64,000 nt of DNA. Source: Mangrovimonas sp. ST2L15 (GTDB lineage Bacteria > Bacteroidota > Bacteroidia > Flavobacteriales > Flavobacteriaceae). The notes beneath the pieces were generated by a model. The model saw only the letters and a program-made list of their open reading frames with translations. It had not been told where the DNA came from and searched no databases. The stretch lies in NCBI RefSeq assembly GCF_001280515.1, contig NZ_LBIQ01000035.1, forward strand, positions 248,001 to 312,000. Reading direction: 5' to 3'. Of this stretch, positions 47,963 through 56,800 are shown piece by piece; position 1 is the stretch's first letter; each line of letters begins with the position of its first letter. The translations under genes and the position numbers were made by a program.

Positions 47963-47970
47963 CAAAAGTA
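47963..47970 (-). promoter_or_regulatory. -7 box of the GT2-LAB_N-GT39 operon
   Basis: Minus-strand TACTTTTG, a perfect TAnnTTTG, 18 bases before the ATG at 47944. Confidence 0.45.
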
Positions 47971-48034
47971 TTCTTTTTTGAATAATTATATTCTTTAGAA
48001 AAAAAAATGTTTCTTTGTGTGACAATCAATCATT

Positions 48035-48976
48035 ATGAAAATTCTAGTTACAGGAGCTGTTGGGTTTATAGGCTCACATACTTCGGAAAGACTTCAAAAA
48101 TTGGGTCATCAAGTTATTGGCGTTGATAATTTCTCTCCCTATTATAGTGAAGAATTAAAAAAACTGAATGAAAAAGCTCTTAATGATTTAGGAATTTCAG
48201 TATTACAATTAGATTTAAGAGAAGCTAATTTAATTGAGAAGTTACCTACGGATGTGGAGTATATATTTCATTATGCAGCTCAACCAGGAATTTCGTCAAC
48301 ATCTACTTTCGAAGATTATTTTTCAAACAATATTATTGCAACAAAAAATCTGATTGATTATGCGTTGCAATTGCCCAATTTGAAAATGTTTGTAAATATT
48401 GGTACTTCTTCCATTTATGGTTTGGAGGCAACCTACCCGGAAGAGCGTGCTCCTAAGCCAGCTTCCCATTATGGTGTCACTAAATTGGCTGCCGAACAAT
48501 TAGTGCTTCAGAAGTCCAGGGAAAAACAAATGAAAGGATGTTCCTTGAGATTGTATTCAGTGATTGGTCCAAGGGAGCGTCCTGAAAAGATGTATACTAA
48601 ATTAATTGCCAACGGTTTAAATGACGAGGCTTTCCCTCTTTTTGAAGGTAGTGATAAGCATTTAAGAAGCTTTACCTATGTCGGTGACATTGTTGATGGC
48701 GTGGTTAGCGTTATTGGTAAAGAATCTCAAGTGGATGGTGAGGTTATTAATTTAGGCACTGAGGTCGAGCATACAACGCAGGAAGGTATTGAAGCCGTAG
48801 AAAAGGTGCTTGGTAAGCAAATTGAAATAAATGTTATTCCAAAGCGTCCAGGAGACCAATTACGAACTAAAGCTAATATTGATAAAGCAAGAAAATTGTT
48901 AGATTACAATCCGCAAACAACCCTTTTAGAAGCTGTTGAAAAACAGGTTGCTTGGTATAAAAAATATTTTTCTTAA
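48035..48976 (+). CDS. NAD-dependent sugar-nucleotide epimerase/dehydratase
   Basis: A 313-residue extended short-chain dehydrogenase: GAVGFIGSHTSERLQKLGHQVIGVDNF (NAD-binding glycine motif at residues 7-13), IGTSSIYG with the catalytic Thr/Ser and HYGVTKLAAE (Tyr-x-x-x-Lys). It resembles UDP-glucuronate or UDP-glucose 4-epimerases, making a sugar nucleotide for envelope glycans. It is divergent from the GT2-LAB_N-GT39 operon and may supply its donor. The substrate is not determined by the motifs. Confidence 0.9.
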   Translation: MKILVTGAVGFIGSHTSERLQKLGHQVIGVDNFSPYYSEELKKLNEKALNDLGISVLQLDLREANLIEKLPTDVEYIFHYAAQPGISSTSTFEDYFSNNIIATKNLIDYALQLPNLKMFVNIGTSSIYGLEATYPEERAPKPASHYGVTKLAAEQLVLQKSREKQMKGCSLRLYSVIGPRERPEKMYTKLIANGLNDEAFPLFEGSDKHLRSFTYVGDIVDGVVSVIGKESQVDGEVINLGTEVEHTTQEGIEAVEKVLGKQIEINVIPKRPGDQLRTKANIDKARKLLDYNPQTTLLEAVEKQVAWYKKYFS

Positions 48977-48980
48977 AGAA

Positions 48981-49547
48981 TTAGTTGTAGGTTTCAATAG
49001 GGACTGCCACCTTGATGTCATCCCAAACCATGGTTAGCGATAAATCATCTAAAGAATTATCAAAACCAATAGTAAATTCCTCAACGGTGGTATTAATCAT
49101 TTCAACAGGAACTTCCACATTTACTACATCAAATTGAGGTTCTCTCATTGGATTCATTTCCATATCAACACCCCATGGATAATCTTTGGAGTTAAACATG
49201 ACATGCCAAGTTGAATCATTAGGGATGGTCCAAAGGGTATATTTTCCTGCGGGTAGGGAATCATTTTTGATTTTTAAAGCTTTGTTTGTTTTAAAAGTGG
49301 TTGCTTCATTTGCCCCTGTACGCCATACTTTTTCGTACGGCACTAAGCCCCCAAAAATTTCACGACCCCTTTTGGAAGGTCTGTTGTAAAATACTTCCAT
49401 TTTCAAATCGTTTTTCACCAAAGAAACAGTGTCTTTAGGACTTAGACGTTTTTGAAACAAGCTATCATCCACAAAATAGGCATATATAAAGGTTCCCACC
49501 GCTACAAAAACCAAGAAATACAAGACCCACTTTAAAAATCTATTCAT
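48981..49547 (-). CDS. Membrane-anchored DUF2911 protein
   Basis: A 188-residue protein from ATG 49547 (MNRFLKWVLYFLVFVAVGTFIYAYFVDD), a single N-terminal helix with the rest outside the cytoplasm. DUF2911 marks are VFYNRPSKRGREIFGGLVPYEKVWRTGANEATTF and LPAGKYTLWTIPN. Members are common in Bacteroidota and have no known function. An upstream ATG 60 bases earlier would put 20 hydrophilic residues before the helix and is less likely. It is convergent with the epimerase gene. Confidence 0.9.
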   Translation of the reverse strand: MNRFLKWVLYFLVFVAVGTFIYAYFVDDSLFQKRLSPKDTVSLVKNDLKMEVFYNRPSKRGREIFGGLVPYEKVWRTGANEATTFKTNKALKIKNDSLPAGKYTLWTIPNDSTWHVMFNSKDYPWGVDMEMNPMREPQFDVVNVEVPVEMINTTVEEFTIGFDNSLDDLSLTMVWDDIKVAVPIETYN

Positions 49548-49657
49548 TTTAGAAAAATATTTTGATTGATAAAGATACTTAATTACACTACCAAGTTGTA
49601 TTGGCATTCAATAATCTTTAACAGATTTTACGTAACTTAAAAAAACTTTTAATTTTT

Positions 49658-49683
49658 TGCAACATCCGTTTTTTTCTATCGTC
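49658..49683 (+). promoter_or_regulatory. ECF-type promoter of the sigma factor operon
   Basis: TGCAAC at 49658-49663 and CGTC at 49680-49683 are separated by 16 bases (measured from AAC to CGTC). This AAC / CGTC pair matches the general ECF promoter plan and suggests the operon is switched on by its own product. Initiation would be near 49690, 30 bases before the ATG. Confidence 0.6.
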
Positions 49684-49719
49684 TTTCAAGTGAACTAATC
49701 ATAAACCAAAAGTGATTTT

Positions 49720-50271
49720 ATGCTTCTAGATAGCATTATTGAACAATGCAAGGAGAATAATCGTTTAGCTCAAATGCAGTTATATGACCAATATTGTCAT
49801 GGGATGTACATTGTGGCTTATCGATTTATGAAAAATGAAGCAGAAGCTGAAGATGTGGTTCAAGAAGCTTTTATAAAGGCTTTCAGAAAACTGCATCAAT
49901 TCAATGCAGAGGTGACTTTTGGTGCTTGGTTAAAACGTATTGTCATCAACAGATGTATTGATGTGCTTAAATCTAGAAAGCAACAGCTTATTGAGTTGCA
50001 GCAAAACCATTTAAAAGTGGTCGATACAACCTATGAAGACAAATGGTTGGTAGAAGATGAGATTACCAAAGAGAATGTTCAGAAGGCAATAGACCAATTG
50101 CCAGACAAGTACCGGTATGTCGTTTCACTTTACATTTTGGAAGGATATGATCATCAAGAAATTTCAGAGATTTTGGACATCACGGAAGTCGCTTCCCGAA
50201 CCCAGTTATCTCGCGGACGTGCAAAATTACAAGAACTTTTAAATCCCTTAAGACATGGCTCAAGATATTAG
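49720..50271 (+). CDS. ECF-type RNA polymerase sigma factor
   Basis: A 183-residue sigma-70-family protein. Region 2: QLYDQYCHGMYIVAYRFMKNEAEAEDVVQEAFIKAFRKLHQF, with the DVVQEAF core that contacts RNA polymerase. Region 4 is seen as DQLPDKYRYVVSLYILEGYDHQEISEILDITEVASRTQLSRGRAKLQELL, a helix-turn-helix for -35 recognition. There is no region 1 or 3, hence ECF. It is the first gene of a three-gene operon, and the ECF-type promoter upstream suggests autoregulation. The 3' end overlaps the next gene by 17 bases. Confidence 0.93.
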   Translation: MLLDSIIEQCKENNRLAQMQLYDQYCHGMYIVAYRFMKNEAEAEDVVQEAFIKAFRKLHQFNAEVTFGAWLKRIVINRCIDVLKSRKQQLIELQQNHLKVVDTTYEDKWLVEDEITKENVQKAIDQLPDKYRYVVSLYILEGYDHQEISEILDITEVASRTQLSRGRAKLQELLNPLRHGSRY

Positions 50272-50839
50272 AAAACTCTTTGAAGAAAACCAAGGCAAAG
50301 GGGAGATGCAAATGCCAGAAGGTCATAGAAGCCGTTTCATGGATCGTTTGGATCAGGAATTTCCAAAGGAAAAACCAGTTAAAAATCGATCTTGGATGTA
50401 TGTGGCAGCAAGTATCGTGGTGCTTGTTGGGTTGGTGTATTCTGGATTTAAGTGGATGGATAATGAACCATTGGATACCAATCCACAAGTTGTGGATACA
50501 TCGTCAAAAACTAATGAAGAGGAAACAAAATCTTTGGGAGATGTGTCTCCAGAATTAAAGCAAGTGGAGGACTATTATTTGGCGAGCATCAATTTTGAAT
50601 TGTCAAAAGTGAAGGTTACTCCTGAAAACAAAGAATTGTTTGACGGCTATGTTAAAAGATTGGAAGAGTTGAATAGTGAATATCAAAAACTTTCGGTTGA
50701 ACTGACTGAAAAAGGACCAAACGAGTTTACAGTGACCGCTCTTATCAATAATTTAAAGTTACGTTTGAATTTGTTGCACCGCCTTAGAGAACAATTAAAA
50801 TTATTAAACGAAAATCAATACAATCAAAAAACGAGTTAA
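50255..50839 (+). CDS. Putative membrane anti-sigma factor
   Basis: A 194-residue protein with a cytoplasmic N-terminal part of about 47 residues (MAQDIRKLFEENQGKGEMQM), one transmembrane helix at about 48-66 (WMYVAASIVVLVGLVYSGF) and an external part with two long helical segments, including KSLGDVSPELKQVEDYYLASI and a Leu-rich C-terminus (LINNLKLRLNLLHRLREQLKLL). Position directly after a sigma factor with coding overlap, plus a single helix and small N-terminus, suggests an anti-sigma role. No zinc-anti-sigma HxxxCxxC motif is visible. The inference rests on context. Confidence 0.75.
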   Translation: MAQDIRKLFEENQGKGEMQMPEGHRSRFMDRLDQEFPKEKPVKNRSWMYVAASIVVLVGLVYSGFKWMDNEPLDTNPQVVDTSSKTNEEETKSLGDVSPELKQVEDYYLASINFELSKVKVTPENKELFDGYVKRLEELNSEYQKLSVELTEKGPNEFTVTALINNLKLRLNLLHRLREQLKLLNENQYNQKTS

Positions 50840-50845
50840 TATATC

Positions 50846-52357
50846 ATGAAAACACTATTGAACCTATGCATCTTTTGTATTTGCTTGAGTATGTCAGCAC
50901 AGCAAAAGCTTGAAAAGATATCGCAGTCTATTAATGTTAATGATGAGGTGGTCATCGACCTCAATACCAGTTATACCAATTTGGTTATAGATACCTGGAA
51001 TAAAGACATTATTGAGGTGGAAGCCTATATTGAAAGCGATAAACTTTCAAAAGAGGAACTGAATGAAGTTTTAAAAGATTGGAAAATCTCTGTAGATGGA
51101 TCCAAAGATCAAGTATCAATCACCACTGAAGGCATGTACGGCTCTTGGAACAACAGGCTTGTATACTTTGATGACGAATCTTCAGATGCCTTAAGAATTT
51201 TGGAATTAGAACTGGCTAGGTTACCTGAATTGGTCGTAGCACCTACTTTAGAAGGGTTGTCTGATATGCCACCTCTTCCTGCAATGCCTAAGCTTCCTAA
51301 ATTACCAAAAGGAGTGAGTGAATATCAATTTGATTACGACAAATATCAAAGGGAAGGGGAGGCCTATATGGAACAATGGAGCAAGGAATATGGAGAAAAG
51401 TATGGTGATGAATATGCCAAAAAAATGGAAGAATGGGCTAAGAAATGGGAAGAGAGTCCAGAAATGCGTGAGTTTGAAAAACAAATGGAAGCGTGGGGAG
51501 AACAATTTGGTAAAGAATTTGGTGAAAAGTTTGGGAAAGACATGGAGAAATGGGGTGAGCAATTTGGAAAGGACATGGAACGATGGGGAGAACAATTTGG
51601 TCGTCAAATGGAACAACAAGCTCATAGACTGGAACAAAGAGAAGCTATAAGACAACAGCGAATTCATGAACGTGAAAAAATGCAAGTGGAGCGTGAAAAA
51701 ATGCAAGAGGAAAGGCAAAAAATGAGAGAAAAGTCTAGGAATTATAAATTAAGACATGTTGGTCCAGATTCCCAAGGTGTAATTAAGACGATAAGAATTA
51801 AGATACCTAAAAAGGCCAAATTAAATATGAATGTAAGGCATGGTGAATTGAAATTTGCTTCCAATATTCAGGATTTAAAAGCAGATCTAACTTATACGGC
51901 TTTAGTAGCCAATAGCATTGATGGAAGTAAAACTTCCATCAATGCCTCCTATTCCCCTGTAAAAATAAACCAATGGTTGGCTGGGGAACTAAAGCTTAAA
52001 TATGTGGATGATGCCCAAATTAATCAAGTTAAACAATTGGTTTTAAGTGCTAATTCTTCAAACATTATTTTAGACAAACTTTCAGGTAGCGCTATTATTG
52101 ATGGGAGCTTTGGAGATTTGGTTATAGGTGACATTGATTCTGGGTTTCAGAATTTAAATATTGTTTTAGAAAACAGTGATGCTTTAATTTCACTGCCTCA
52201 AACAAATTATAACCTACAATTCAAAGGGAAAAACTCTAGTTTTAAGCACCCAAAATCAACTAATGAAGCCATGGTGTCTTCTTTTTCTACCGGAGATTTG
52301 GGCAGTGGTAAAACCATTGTGGTAAACGCCAAGTTTAGCCAAGTGGTTATGAAATAG
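50846..52357 (+). CDS. Secreted protein with a Trp/Glu/Gln-rich 11-residue repeat and DUF4097-like ends
   Basis: A 503-residue exported protein (signal peptide MKTLLNLCIFCICLSMSAQ). Residues about 20-130 (NDEVVIDLNTSYTNLVIDTWNKDIIEVEAYIES) and about 310-503 (IRIKIPKKAKLNMNVRHGELKF, GSAIIDGSFGDLVIGD) resemble the DUF4097 beta-helical sheet found in putative adhesins. Between them, about 165-295, lies a very charged, helical repeat: WGEQFGKEFGEKFGKDMEK, WGEQFGKDMER, WGEQFGRQMEQQ and an HEREKMQVEREKMQEERQKM stretch. It is the third gene of the sigma operon, six bases after the anti-sigma gene, and may be its output. Confidence 0.8.
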   Translation: MKTLLNLCIFCICLSMSAQQKLEKISQSINVNDEVVIDLNTSYTNLVIDTWNKDIIEVEAYIESDKLSKEELNEVLKDWKISVDGSKDQVSITTEGMYGSWNNRLVYFDDESSDALRILELELARLPELVVAPTLEGLSDMPPLPAMPKLPKLPKGVSEYQFDYDKYQREGEAYMEQWSKEYGEKYGDEYAKKMEEWAKKWEESPEMREFEKQMEAWGEQFGKEFGEKFGKDMEKWGEQFGKDMERWGEQFGRQMEQQAHRLEQREAIRQQRIHEREKMQVEREKMQEERQKMREKSRNYKLRHVGPDSQGVIKTIRIKIPKKAKLNMNVRHGELKFASNIQDLKADLTYTALVANSIDGSKTSINASYSPVKINQWLAGELKLKYVDDAQINQVKQLVLSANSSNIILDKLSGSAIIDGSFGDLVIGDIDSGFQNLNIVLENSDALISLPQTNYNLQFKGKNSSFKHPKSTNEAMVSSFSTGDLGSGKTIVVNAKFSQVVMK

Positions 52358-52362
52358 TTTCC

Positions 52363-52370
52363 TACCTTTG
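52363..52370 (+). promoter_or_regulatory. -7 box just before the M23 peptidase start
   Basis: TACCTTTG, a perfect TAnnTTTG, ends four bases before the ATG at 52375, so initiation would be at the start codon. It begins five bases after the preceding stop codon. Confidence 0.45.
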
Positions 52371-52374
52371 GGCT

Positions 52375-53085
52375 ATGGACCCAAACACATTCAACTCCTT
52401 TTTATCCCAGATTTCTCCAGAACCCCTTAGGGTTATTGATGACACGATTCCTTTGTCATCCTATGTTTCCATAGATATTTCTGAAAACCAAACACAATTG
52501 CATCAATTTGATGTCACCTCTTCAAAGGATTGGGAAGTCTTTATCAATGATTATTTAAAAAAGCATGAGGCACAGGTAGCTTACGGAGGCTATTTGGAAA
52601 CAAGAGATATATACAAGCGTAGCAAGCATTTTAATAAATCTGATAAAGAGACAGAACGAAACATTCATCTAGGTATGGATTTATGGGCAGCTAAAGAAAC
52701 CGCTATTCTCGCACCTTTAGATGGAAAAATACATAGCTTTAGGGATAATATTCAATTTGGTGATTACGGACCAACAATTATTTTGGAGCATCATATTCAA
52801 GGAATTTGCTTCTTTACTCTTTACGGGCATTTGACTAAGGAATCTATTACCAATTTGGAAGTGGGTCAATCATTTTCAAAAGGACAAATTATTGCTGCTT
52901 TGGGAGCCCCAGAAGTAAATGGAGATTATGCACCTCATTTACATTTTCAAATTATTAGGGATATGCAGGGATATTATGGTGATTTTCCTGGTGTTTGTAG
53001 CAAAAAAAATCTGGACAAATTCAAAGAATTATGCCCAGATCCAAATTTGCTATTAAAAGTTTTTAATGGGACACCGATATTTTAA
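52375..53085 (+). CDS. M23 (LytM-type) peptidase domain protein
   Basis: A 236-residue protein with the M23 zinc site: HLGMDLWA (His and Asp) and HLHFQII (His-x-His), plus GDYGPTIILEH and LYGHLT between them. M23 peptidases usually cleave peptidoglycan peptide bridges, but this protein has no signal peptide or membrane helix, so its location and substrate are unclear. Some Bacteroidota relatives occur as a domain fused to other proteins. It may have its own promoter but is close enough (17 bases) to the sigma operon to be partly co-transcribed. Its last 23 bases overlap the convergent cohesin gene. Confidence 0.88.
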   Translation: MDPNTFNSFLSQISPEPLRVIDDTIPLSSYVSIDISENQTQLHQFDVTSSKDWEVFINDYLKKHEAQVAYGGYLETRDIYKRSKHFNKSDKETERNIHLGMDLWAAKETAILAPLDGKIHSFRDNIQFGDYGPTIILEHHIQGICFFTLYGHLTKESITNLEVGQSFSKGQIIAALGAPEVNGDYAPHLHFQIIRDMQGYYGDFPGVCSKKNLDKFKELCPDPNLLLKVFNGTPIF

Positions 53086-53809
53086 AGGTGGCCTGTTCAT
53101 CTGAATGGGAAATGACTTTTACCAAATAGAAGGTACTTGGGATGTTCTGTAGTTTTAAATGAATTTGATTATCCTCTACATCCAATTGATCAAAAGTTTT
53201 TACCAATTTTCCTTCTAAGGAATAAAGATTGATATGGGATACTTTTGAAGGTTCAGATAGTTGAATAAAGAGATCTTTGTCTGCAGGGTTTGGAAAGACT
53301 TTTAATTGCGCTTTCCATTTAGCATTTAGTGATAAAGTTTCTAGAACCACATCATTAGTAGTTCCAAGTACATTAATACCATCTGGATCAGAAATATAAG
53401 CACCGTCCACTAAATTGGTATCATTGACGATGGTAATCGATTCATCTCCGTTTAAAACTTCAAATTCCACAGTAAAGATAGTTCCATTGCCTGTATGTGT
53501 AATTCCAGCTGATCCTGCTACATATTGAATAACACCAGGTGTTCCAGTATTAGTGATAATTGTATTGGCAAAAAGATCACCATTGGTCAAACTATTTACC
53601 TGTAATAATGTAGGGTCATAAGTGATTTTCACTTGGGCTGCTGTGTATGGGGTGCCATCAGACTGAGCTTCCAAGGTGTAATCAAAGGTTTGGCCAATAC
53701 TCAACGGCGGAGTTACATTAACAGCCGCCACCATATCTACCTGAGCTTTTAAAGAAAAACAAAGCATCAGGAAGGCGCCTAAAAAAATTGATTTGGTTAA
53801 AGTTTTCAT
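53063..53809 (-). CDS. Cohesin-domain protein with T9SS sorting domain
   Basis: A 248-residue secreted protein. Signal peptide MKTLTKSIFLGAFLMLCFSLKAQ. Residues about 24-155 have a cohesin-like jelly roll: VNVTPPLSIGQTFDYTLEAQSDG, AAQVKITYDPTLLQVNSLTNGDLF, GTIFTVEFEVLNGDESITI. The C-terminus (KVFPNPADKDLFIQLSEPS, INLYSLEGKLVKTFDQL and FYLVKV) is a type A T9SS sorting domain. It is the second gene of a two-gene operon whose first member ends in a dockerin, 12 bases upstream. In cellulosomes cohesins bind dockerins; here the pair may put a large protein on the cell surface. Overlaps the M23 gene by 23 bases. Confidence 0.87.
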   Translation of the reverse strand: MKTLTKSIFLGAFLMLCFSLKAQVDMVAAVNVTPPLSIGQTFDYTLEAQSDGTPYTAAQVKITYDPTLLQVNSLTNGDLFANTIITNTGTPGVIQYVAGSAGITHTGNGTIFTVEFEVLNGDESITIVNDTNLVDGAYISDPDGINVLGTTNDVVLETLSLNAKWKAQLKVFPNPADKDLFIQLSEPSKVSHINLYSLEGKLVKTFDQLDVEDNQIHLKLQNIPSTFYLVKVISHSDEQATFKISVSH

Positions 53810-53821
53810 AGATATTTTTGT

Positions 53822-56800
53822 TTAATTGTTTTGGTCTTCTCCAATTGCGAAATAATTACCCGAAAACAGGCCAAGATCTGCAATGTTAATGACAGAATCA
53901 TTATTGAAATCAGCCGATTCTGAGTAATTGGCGTCCCCAGAAGTGCTTCCATAAGCACCTGAGAAGATACCAAGATCGGCAATGTTAATGATATTGTCGT
54001 TATTAGCATCTCCAGCTAATAGGACTGGAATTGTTTCGGAACTATTTTCTGTTAAATTTACTTCAATCATCCGTTGCAAATACAAGGACGTTTTCACTAG
54101 CACTTTATATGATCCTTGCCCAATCGTACTTCCAATAGTAATATTTCCAGCACTATCTGCTGTTTCACTAAAAATGTAGGCAGGTGTTACTAAATCGTTG
54201 GTACGATAAAGTATAATATCATAATCTTCAGAGTAGTCTATTCTTCCTTGAAGTGTTACAGATAGGTCCAAGGTATATTGTCCCACCTCCACGGTCACGG
54301 TCTGTTCACATGCGTCAGAAGTGTTTCCACTGGCATCTGTCACGGTCCATGTAATAATGGTATCTCCTAATGGAAATGGATCAGTTAACTCTAGGCCATC
54401 AGCTCGAGTTCCTAAATATTCAAGTTGTGACCCTAAAGAGCAGTCATCGGATCCTGTTGGTTCTTCAATAGTGACTATGCCTTCTATTTCACCTTCATCA
54501 ATGAATTCTGTAATGTTTTCTGGACAGGTTATAGTTGGATTTTCAATGTCTTCAAATACGGTCCAGGTAAAGGTTTCGGTAGCATCAAAACTATTGTCTT
54601 TTGAAACGGTTACGGTTACATTAAACACGCCATCACCATTAGGTCCGCCTGTCAAAGAAGATGATGCAATTTGACCAAAAATGATACCATTTGTTGGTTC
54701 TATACCAATACCATCAGGTTGCCCGCTTATGGCATAGGTTAAATTGTCTGCAGGATTTCCTCCAGTAGCCGAAGCAGTGATATCAGCAATGGCATTTTCA
54801 CAACTGGTTATATTTTCAAGAGGATCGATTTCCAGAGGAGGGAAGGTGAGTCCTAATACTTCAATAGCGACCACTCTGGAACGCTCAATCTCTTCAATAA
54901 ATTCAATATTTAAATCATTATCTGTAACAGTCACATTAAACTGAAGCATACCAGCTCTACCAAAACCAAACATGTCATTGGGATCAAAATGGGAGAAGAC
55001 ACGCTGTCCTTCCATATTAATACTGAAAACTACTTCGCCGGGTTGGGATGAACCAGAATAGAGAGAAGCTTCATATAAATTCACAATGTATTTCCCATTT
55101 GGTACTGAGATATGGTAAGTCATAGGTATGGTTATATCCAAAGAGTTTCTGTGGGTATGCATTATGGCCTCATAGGTTGCTTGATCTATATAATCAGGAA
55201 TAGAAGGATCCTTAAGGCCGAAATCTAAAGGCCCGTTACTATAAGTTCCATCACCACCGTCTACTACAAATGATTCTCCAATTCCACTATCACCTGAAGG
55301 ATTGGCCTCCCAATTGGGGCCGCCATCTGTGGCATCAAATCCCAAACCTCCTGTGTTAATACGAACAATGGGTGAATAATTTTCTGTAAGTTCTCCAGCC
55401 AAATCAAATAGAATAGGAGTGTTGGTTCCATCATGTGTAATGGTCAACAGGGCTTCTTTTGTTCCAACTGTTCCATCCGCATGGAATAGTACAGGGATTT
55501 GCATAGAGGCTGCCGGATTTAGAACAAAAGGTGTGGTTTCTTCAATGGTAAATAAAGCAGCATCTGTTCCCGTTATAGACATATCTGTAATAGTGATGGG
55601 ATCATCTGTCGGACCTCCATTATTCTGTAATTCAAAGTATTTAATACGATAATTGATATTGTTTGGGGTATGCCCAAAATCAATGGAGCTAGGGGTTGTG
55701 GATAGGATACCGCTTTCGTTTTCCTCTATATTTATAAAATCCCAAGTAGCAGCAAAATAATCAGAACCTCTTGAAGTCCCTATCATTCCTATGGCTAATC
55801 CTTGATTATCTGTAGCATCTAAAAAGGAAGTAGGTAGGGTTATTGGCGATCCAAATAAAAATAAGTTTTGCCCTTTATCTAACGAATAATAGGGTTGTGC
55901 TGAATTGGTAGCTGGATCAATGGCAAAGTATAAGTCAATGGCATTAGCAATTAAAAGGTCTGTTACATCCTCTGTATAGTTCGTTGATACAATACCATCT
56001 TCCTCAAGGACCACTTGAAGTCCATTAATGTTATCTGCATTAGAAGTTCCGTTCATGATAACTATTTTCAAATAGTTGTCTTGATCGCCATTTCCAATTT
56101 GTAACCCATAGGATTGAAAATCTTGAGGATTGGTTTGAGAACCATTAATTCCAAAATAGGGGGATTCTATTCGGGTATGTATCGTAAAAGGATTGGAATT
56201 GGTGTCTACATTGGCTCCAAATTGAAAACCGTATTGCTGATCATTAAAGGATTCAAAGGAATCACCCGGAGAAATGTAATCAACGGTAGCCTTACCGGCA
56301 GCACCACCAAAAGATAAATCATTTGGGTCATATTGCGTTAAATAATCAGTAGATCCGGTTGGGTCTAGCATTAATCCTGTAAAACCTAAACCAAACATTC
56401 CAGTTCCGGGATCATTATTCCAAAATGGATAAAGAATAGGAAGGTTGGTGGTTGTTCCGTTATCAGCATCTATAGCAAAAGCATCATTCACGTCCAAGAT
56501 GCCATCATTGTCATCATCGTCATCATTCAAATCTGAAATAAAATCGCCATCATTATCGTTTGGCTTACTTCCTTGTGAACAATAGTTGGTATTGTTATCG
56601 ATTTCATCTTGATTGGTAAATCCATCACCATCATAGTCTGCCAAGGGGTCAAATGCTGGATCCAGAGGATCTATACAATCAATATCCTGAGGTTCAAAAA
56701 TGGTGATGCTGTTTGAGCCATAGGTAGCCGCCCAAACAGTTCCTGGAAAAATATCAGCATCGCCTTGAGCAATGACATCCAATGGGATGCTACCAAAACC

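Noticed and set aside
51302-51718. A 138-residue open frame on the minus strand inside the repeat protein gene
   Set aside because: It is the antisense of a low-complexity Glu/Gln/Lys repeat, which yields a Phe/Leu/Ser-rich reading by necessity; no signal or spacing supports it.
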